Part shown: positions 1 to 4,612 of the stretch, in pieces
How positions within the stretch are numbered: position 1 is the stretch's first letter
Layout: each line of letters starts with the position of its first letter
Assembly: GCA_030746455.1 (NCBI GenBank)
Contig: JASLMQ010000695.1
Location: forward strand, 1 to 7,262
Reading direction: 5' to 3'
DNA: 7,262 nt
Origin: Candidatus Latescibacterota bacterium
GTDB lineage: Bacteria > Latescibacterota > UBA2968 > GCA-2709665
The notes under the pieces: generated by a model
Database searches by the model: none
The model's input: the letters and a program-made list of their open reading frames with translations, nothing else
What the model was told of the DNA's origin: nothing
Translations under genes and position numbers: made by a program

Positions 1-927
1 CCCGAGCCTGAAGTGTCGTCCAGGGTCTGGACCGAGGGCGACGTGATTCACAAGCGGATCTCCACGCCGTCGGGCGATCTCCACAGCGCGGTGAGGCTGA
101 CCGACGCCTGGCCCCACGGGTTCGACGTACCGTTCTTCAGCGACTACAACTCGGCCCATTGCGTGGAGCCGTGGATCGAGAACCACGCCGATGTGGCGTG
201 CCTTCGGCACGTGCTGCTGCCGCCAGGATCGGAGGAACACCTCGCGCCAATCCGATTCGGATACGAGCAGACCAGGCAACTCGCGGATGCCTACGACATC
301 GCGGTATGCTTCCACGGCGGCCTGGGACTCACTGGGGCCCTCCAGATGTTCGGGCCCACGGAGCTCTGCATGCTGGCTCTCACCGATCCGGACCTGGTCG
401 ATGCGTACCTGGACGTGGACCACGCCTACAACCTCCGAAACTACGAGATCGCCATGGATCTCGGTGTCGATCTGGTGCGGCGGAACGGGTTCTACGAGAC
501 GTGCAGCTTCTACAGTCCCGACATGCTCGACCGATTTCTGCGCGAGCGGATCAACGAGGAGATACGGATCGTGCACGAGGCTGACCGCGTGATCGGCTAC
601 ACGATGCACAGCGGATACATGCCGATGCTCGACCACCTTGCCGCCCTGGACTTCGACTTCCTGTTCTGCACCGACGTCTTCATGCAGGATGCCGACCCGG
701 TCCTCCTCAACCAGGCCATAGGGGACCGGAAGGCGTTCTGGACGGGCCCCAGCGATACGATCCACCTGCCCTACGATCGGCCGGATGAGGTACGCCAGGC
801 GGTCAGAACCGTGTTCGAGGTGTTCGGGAAGGAAGGGCTCGTGATCTCTCCCACATCGTCGAGCAAGGCCGTGTTCCCCTGGGGGAATGTGCTGGCGATG
901 GTCGACGAGTGGAAGAGGCTCCGCTAG
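1..927 (+). CDS. Uroporphyrinogen decarboxylase (URO-D)-family protein, 5' end cut by the window
   Basis: The frame is open from base 1 to the TAG at 925-927, giving 308 codons. The GTG at 13 is probably an internal Val, because family members usually have about 330-380 residues and the N-terminus appears to lie outside the window. The fold is recognisable from the GPTELCMLALTDPDLVDAYLD segment (typical 'GPfe...l..dPel...ll'), the His-Ser-Gly at 607-615 followed by a helix and 'FDFLF', the GDRKAFWTGPSD strand-turn, and the C-terminal SPTSSS...NVLAMVDEWKRL (typical '.NI.AMvea'). The superfamily includes HemE and the cobalamin or coenzyme M methyltransferases such as MtaA. Methyltransferases of that type use an HxC...C zinc site, but here the cysteines are absent (HSG and SPTSSS), so neither haem synthesis nor classical methyl transfer can be assumed. 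It probably shares a transcript with the lyase gene 43 bases downstream. Family assignment is firm; substrate is unknown. Confidence 0.85.
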   Translation, partial: PEPEVSSRVWTEGDVIHKRISTPSGDLHSAVRLTDAWPHGFDVPFFSDYNSAHCVEPWIENHADVACLRHVLLPPGSEEHLAPIRFGYEQTRQLADAYDIAVCFHGGLGLTGALQMFGPTELCMLALTDPDLVDAYLDVDHAYNLRNYEIAMDLGVDLVRRNGFYETCSFYSPDMLDRFLRERINEEIRIVHEADRVIGYTMHSGYMPMLDHLAALDFDFLFCTDVFMQDADPVLLNQAIGDRKAFWTGPSDTIHLPYDRPDEVRQAVRTVFEVFGKEGLVISPTSSSKAVFPWGNVLAMVDEWKRLR

Positions 928-957
928 CATTGCCGAGAGTGGATCATAGAGAACATC

Positions 958-964
958 AAGGGAG
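958..964 (+). promoter_or_regulatory. Ribosome binding site of the first lyase gene
   Basis: AAGGGAG sits 6 bases before the ATG at 971, a good Shine-Dalgarno match. It supports 971 rather than the second in-frame ATG at 980. The short 43-base gap after the upstream stop contains no obvious terminator, which fits cotranscription. Confidence 0.75.
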
Positions 965-970
965 TTCAAC

Positions 971-3900
971 ATGGCTTTCATGCCCGCTATCCACGAAACC
1001 GATCTGTCGAAGGGTGTCTGCATCTGCGCGCCACCGGCCAACCCGTACCAGGCGGCCGCGCACGAGCTGCGGACGGCTCTGGAGCGTGCCACCGGGGCCG
1101 CGGCCGAGGTCGTACTGGACGACGAAACTCCTGCCGACGGTCGCCACGTCATCGCGCTGGGCAACATGATGGACAGCGACTTCCTGCGCGAGCTCTACGA
1201 CCAGGCGTACGACATGACGGACTACGCCTGGCCCGGGCCAGGCGGCTGGGTCATTCGGACCGTGCCGCACTCGGGGGAGGGAGTGGGCCACGTCCTCGTG
1301 GTAGGCGTGAGTGCCGCACAGGACATCCTGGGGGCCGTCAGGGAGCTGGGACAGGCGGTCGACGAGGGATCGGGGCGACTGGAATACCAGTATCGCGTCA
1401 AGCTGGGGAGGTGGGGGGAGCTCTCCACGGGCCTGGCGGACGAGTGGCTCGAGAGGGCGGACACCGATCTGGAGGTCGAATACAGGACCGGCGCAGGTGA
1501 CTGGAACTACATGAATGCGATCTCAGAGATCGGGATGCTAGCCGTGCACACGGGCCGAGAGGGCCTGATCGATCTTTTCTGCGAGCAGATTCGCCTATTC
1601 GCCGAACGGCGATGGTTCGAGCGCGACCTTCCGGATCCGCCACAGATCCATGGATTCCTTAGGAACCTGCTGATTCCCTTCTCGATCCTCGAGAACCACC
1701 CGGTCCTGTCGAGGACACTTCGCCAGGACACGCTGGACATCCTGCTTGCGCTCCATCGATCCGCCGAGGGGGCCGGGAACCGGGGATTCCTTGCGCACGT
1801 GGGAACCGATCGGGTACGGCAGAACCACCAAACCCGATCCGGACTCGACATCTTCTACGGAGGACGCTACTTCCATCAGGTCCACGGCCTTGCGGAAGGC
1901 CTGGGATGGATGAAGCTCGCCGAGGTCTTCTTCGCGCCGCAGATGACGTCGAACAAGCCCGTATGTGACTCGTGGGGCCACCAGTGGTCCGCCTCGTTGT
2001 TCAATACGGCCGACTATGCGCTCGCCTCGGGGAAGAAGGACTACTTCACGAGCGGGCCGTACCTGGAGGGCGCGGATCGGGCGCTCATCGCGCACGGACC
2101 TCTACAGGGGGGCCCCACGCAGTATCTGCTGATGGCTGCTGCCGTGACGGGCAACAACGAGTACCTATGGCCCTGCAGTGTGTCCGATGAAGACGGCCTC
2201 ATCAAACGGGCACTCAGAGGCAGGGAAGCGCCCCTCCGGTCCTGGGTGACAGGACGCGAGGCGGCAGAGCCGAGCCGCCTGTCCGGCTCGGGCGTCGCCC
2301 CGCTGTCGCGCCTGTTCTACGACTCGATGGAAGACTACGGGGGGCTCGCACCGGCAGGCGTCTACCAGCGCGAAGTTCCCTACGAGGCGACGTTCGACAA
2401 GGTGTACTTCCGTTCGGGATGGTCCAGGGACGACGACTACCTGCTTCTGGACGGGGTTTCGGGCGGATCCCACTCCTATCAGGATGGCAACTGCATCGTG
2501 AGCTTCACGAGCAAGGGCCAGAACTGGTTCGGCTCGCGCGTGGGCCCCGCTTCGGTTCGGGATCACGTGGGCGTGAGCATAGCGGTCGACGGGGCCGGGC
2601 CGGGGTGTGAATCGCGGTACGCCTCGCTTCGCTATCGCTCGGTTGGTGCGGTACTGTCGGCCGTGGGAACCGAGATGGCCTGCCCCGAGCAGGGGAATTG
2701 GCATCGGCACGTCATCCACAGTGAGACCGGCTGGTTCCTGGTGGTCGACGAAGTGTGGGCGAGGACGGCGGGGGACTTCCTTGTCGAGGCCAGATGGCAC
2801 GTACTCGGCAATGTGGAGCTATCGGGCGGTGTGCTGCGATCGACACAGGGGGACGCCTGTCTGACCATGCAGCACCTTGGGAGCGCGGAGCAGGTTTCCG
2901 GTTCGGTCGGGTCGGCGCTGATCAAGGGAGGAACGCGATGGACACAACGTTCGCTGGTTCCGCTCCGCCGTAATGAGGGGGTTCGGTTCGCCACGCTCTT
3001 CTGGGTCGATAGAGGAGAGAACGTTCGAGCCTACGTCCTGACGTCCGACGCTTCGGGATATCGCGTGGATGGCGAGGACGAGGGCGTTTCTGTCGCACTG
3101 TCGCCCGATATCGCAACGCCCACGATGGGGGACGGCGAGGTAGTCCTGCCGGCATCAGGAACGGCGACGGCAGCATCTGATGCGGCACCCTTCTCTATCC
3201 AGAGGCGAGAGTCCGATGAGGCCTGGGGTGTCAGCTGCGAGGGTCCTGTAGCCTCAACGGGGGTGTGGGAGGATGGTGGCTTTGCAGGCGACAACAACGG
3301 CGGGATCACGGCCTTCGATCGTGAGGGACGGACCCTCTGGACCCGGAGGCTGAGCGGCGGAATCCGGGCGGTGTGCGGGTTGCAGGATGGAGGCGTGGTT
3401 GCCGGGGGGGATGCTGAAACGCTACATCGGCTGGACGCGTCCGGCAACGAAGTCTGGTCCAAGCAGCTCGAGTGGCAGGCGATGAACTGGGACTACTGGA
3501 CTTGGATGAACACCATGGTTCTGAGCCTCGCATCGGCTGATGTGACCGGAGACGGCAGGGATGAGATCCTGGCGGGCTGCGCCGATCGGCATGTTTACAC
3601 CTTCGACGCAGATGGGAACCTGCTCTGGCGGTCGGCCTGCCAGTGGGGGCCTCCGACCTGCCTGGGTGTCGCCGATCTCGGCGATCCGTCGGTGAGACTC
3701 GTGCTGGCCGGATCGGCCGATCCCTCGATCTTCGGCTGCATACGGGCCTTCGACGCGGAGGGCGCCTGCGTTCAGACGCTGTCGCGCCCGGACATCATGT
3801 GCTGGTCGGTCCCTTCGTGGTCGAAGTGCCTGCGCGTGGCCGATGTCGACGGTGACGGTCGTGACGAGGTGATCAGCGGGGTGGACACCAACCATCGGCA

Positions 3901-4276
3901 GCTGATCGTGTATGGGAATGACGGCGAGGTCCGGTGGGATGCGGACCTCGGGGGAGCCGTCCTGAGCGTCGAGGTGCTGGACGGTCGCATTCTGGCGGGT
4001 GCGGAAAACGGATACGTCCAGCGCTTCGACGCGGACGGTGGACGGATCTGGAGTCGGTTTCTGGCCGAACCCGTTGTGGGCCTGGCCCCCCACGAGGTCG
4101 GCGGGTGCCGCGTTGCCCTGCGAGACGGATCGGTTGTGGCCCTCGGCGCAGATGGGGACATCGCGGCGTCGAGCGACGGCACAGCCAGGACCACGGCGGC
4201 CGTATGGGCACCGCACTGGGGCGAGGGCGTGATGCTGGTGGGTGGAAAGGATGGGGTGGTGAGGTGTTTTGGGTAG
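971..4276 (+). CDS. Heparinase II/III-like polysaccharide lyase with C-terminal PQQ-like beta-propeller (paralogue A)
   Basis: This is a complete 1101-residue protein. Residues ~10-145 look like the GH67N/GH20b-type alpha/beta domain (YQAAAHELRTALERATG, HVIALGN, VLVVGVSAAQDILGAV). Residues ~150-430 look like the alpha/alpha toroid of uronate lyases, with Asn285-His286 (RQNHQT) and Tyr300 (GGRYFHQVHG). Residues ~470-735 form a heparinase II/III-type beta-sandwich, with GGSHSYQDGN (His501, Asp505) and HRHVIH...FLVVDEV (578-595). Residues ~752-1101 hold eight propeller repeats of the form '.AGG..G.v..FDa.G..lW', two with Ca-binding-type loops (DVTGDGRDE from 857, DVDGDGRDE from 958). PL15, PL17 and PL21 lyases use equivalent Asn/His, Tyr and His residues for beta-elimination at uronates, so lyase activity is likely; substrate cannot be read. 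No signal peptide or membrane segment is seen, which is odd for a lyase of this size. It lies between the URO-D-family gene and a tandem paralogue. Confidence 0.85.
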   Translation: MAFMPAIHETDLSKGVCICAPPANPYQAAAHELRTALERATGAAAEVVLDDETPADGRHVIALGNMMDSDFLRELYDQAYDMTDYAWPGPGGWVIRTVPHSGEGVGHVLVVGVSAAQDILGAVRELGQAVDEGSGRLEYQYRVKLGRWGELSTGLADEWLERADTDLEVEYRTGAGDWNYMNAISEIGMLAVHTGREGLIDLFCEQIRLFAERRWFERDLPDPPQIHGFLRNLLIPFSILENHPVLSRTLRQDTLDILLALHRSAEGAGNRGFLAHVGTDRVRQNHQTRSGLDIFYGGRYFHQVHGLAEGLGWMKLAEVFFAPQMTSNKPVCDSWGHQWSASLFNTADYALASGKKDYFTSGPYLEGADRALIAHGPLQGGPTQYLLMAAAVTGNNEYLWPCSVSDEDGLIKRALRGREAPLRSWVTGREAAEPSRLSGSGVAPLSRLFYDSMEDYGGLAPAGVYQREVPYEATFDKVYFRSGWSRDDDYLLLDGVSGGSHSYQDGNCIVSFTSKGQNWFGSRVGPASVRDHVGVSIAVDGAGPGCESRYASLRYRSVGAVLSAVGTEMACPEQGNWHRHVIHSETGWFLVVDEVWARTAGDFLVEARWHVLGNVELSGGVLRSTQGDACLTMQHLGSAEQVSGSVGSALIKGGTRWTQRSLVPLRRNEGVRFATLFWVDRGENVRAYVLTSDASGYRVDGEDEGVSVALSPDIATPTMGDGEVVLPASGTATAASDAAPFSIQRRESDEAWGVSCEGPVASTGVWEDGGFAGDNNGGITAFDREGRTLWTRRLSGGIRAVCGLQDGGVVAGGDAETLHRLDASGNEVWSKQLEWQAMNWDYWTWMNTMVLSLASADVTGDGRDEILAGCADRHVYTFDADGNLLWRSACQWGPPTCLGVADLGDPSVRLVLAGSADPSIFGCIRAFDAEGACVQTLSRPDIMCWSVPSWSKCLRVADVDGDGRDEVISGVDTNHRQLIVYGNDGEVRWDADLGGAVLSVEVLDGRILAGAENGYVQRFDADGGRIWSRFLAEPVVGLAPHEVGGCRVALRDGSVVALGADGDIAASSDGTARTTAAVWAPHWGEGVMLVGGKDGVVRCFG

Positions 4277-4284
4277 TGTGCAGT
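4275..4284. repeat. 10-base direct repeat, left copy
   Basis: AGTGTGCAGT here, overlapping the TAG stop of the first lyase gene, recurs exactly at 4511-4520. The two copies bracket the inverted-repeat element but lie 33 bases outside its left end and 22 bases outside its right end. They may be remnants of an insertion or of a local duplication, or may be coincidental. Confidence 0.35.
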
Positions 4285-4317
4285 TGCTGATGTCATTGCC
4301 TCTATAACGCGACGAAA

Positions 4318-4488
4318 CTGTCATCCCGAGGAGCGAAGCGACCGAGGGATCCCTGTGTGGAGGCCGATCACACGATGAGTGTGCTGTCCCGTTGACCTGT
4401 CGCGGATGGCTGAGGTGCAGGGGTTCCTCGCGCACTGAACAGAGAAGGCAGGCCCCAGCTGCGTAGGGCAACGCGCTCGGAATGACAG
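4318..4488. repeat. MITE-like intergenic inverted-repeat element
   Basis: The left end CTGTCATCCCGAG (4318-4330) is matched in inverted orientation by CTCGGAATGACAG (4476-4488), 12 of 13 bases. An inner pair, CGAGGGATCCC (4343-4353) against GGGGTTCCTCG (4420-4430), matches in 9 of 11. The left arm continues GAGCGAAGCGACCGAGGGATCC, a pattern I recognise from short dispersed repeats in many environmental bacterial genomes ('GTCATyCCGAG...GAGCGAAGCGA...'). There is no ORF, so it is non-autonomous. No target-site duplication is visible at the immediate flanks. The right arm appears interrupted by about 39 bases (4434-4472) between GCGC motifs. It could form a hairpin in RNA and modulate readthrough between the paralogues. 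Confidence 0.7.
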
Positions 4489-4510
4489 CGGTGGTTGCGT
4501 CCTGAGTGTC

Positions 4511-4520
4511 AGTGTGCAGT
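4511..4520. repeat. 10-base direct repeat, right copy
   Basis: Exact second copy of AGTGTGCAGT found at 4275-4284. See the left copy for interpretation; its meaning is uncertain. Confidence 0.35.
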
Positions 4521-4601
4521 AGCCGGGAACCGTTGCCCCACCAAGGACGAGGACCAGGAAAGCGAAGGGTCAGACGGACGGCCACGTGAGCAACCTGTGA
4601 C

Positions 4602-4606
4602 AGGAG
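4602..4606 (+). promoter_or_regulatory. Ribosome binding site deciding a TTG start
   Basis: AGGAG lies 6 bases before TTG at 4613, the same spacing as in the upstream paralogue. An in-frame TGA at 4598-4600 excludes any earlier start. Together with the alignment of the following residues to the N-terminus of paralogue A (both reach IHETDL after 6-9 residues), this makes TTG the best start. Confidence 0.75.
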
Positions 4607-4612
4607 CCGAAC

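Larger units (their letters stand above)
4277..4612. other. Intergenic region between the two lyase paralogues
   Basis: This 336-base stretch holds a 171-base inverted-repeat element (4318-4488), the right copy of a 10-base direct repeat, and the ribosome binding site of the next gene. I see no tRNA, no convincing hairpin followed by T-run, and no convincing promoter. TATAAC at 4303-4308 resembles a -10 box but lacks a good -35 at the right spacing. A GTG at 4586 opens only a four-codon frame ending in TGA at 4598-4600. If the two lyases share a transcript, it must cross the inverted repeat. Confidence 0.7.

Noticed and set aside
1225..1244. Perfect 20-base palindrome inside the first lyase gene
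   Set aside because: It encodes the AWPGPGG motif conserved in both paralogues, and the equivalent site in copy B (around 4874-4893) is not a perfect palindrome. Codon choice in a GC-rich gene explains it better than a regulatory site.
4303..4308. Possible -10 promoter box TATAAC upstream of the second lyase
   Set aside because: No -35-like hexamer lies 16-18 bases upstream, and the distance to the TTG start is about 300 bases with a repeat element between.
4392..4397. TTGACC resembling a -35 box
   Set aside because: No -10-like hexamer follows at 16-18 bases, and it lies inside the inverted-repeat element.
3422..4585. 387-codon open frame on the - strand across the propeller end and intergenic region
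   Set aside because: It is antisense to a clear coding region in high-GC DNA, where long shadow frames are common. Its translation is Arg/Pro/His-rich with no recognisable domain and it runs through the inverted-repeat element.
4586..4600. Short frame starting at GTG just before the second lyase
   Set aside because: Only four codons before TGA, with no good ribosome binding site of its own; unlikely to be a leader peptide.
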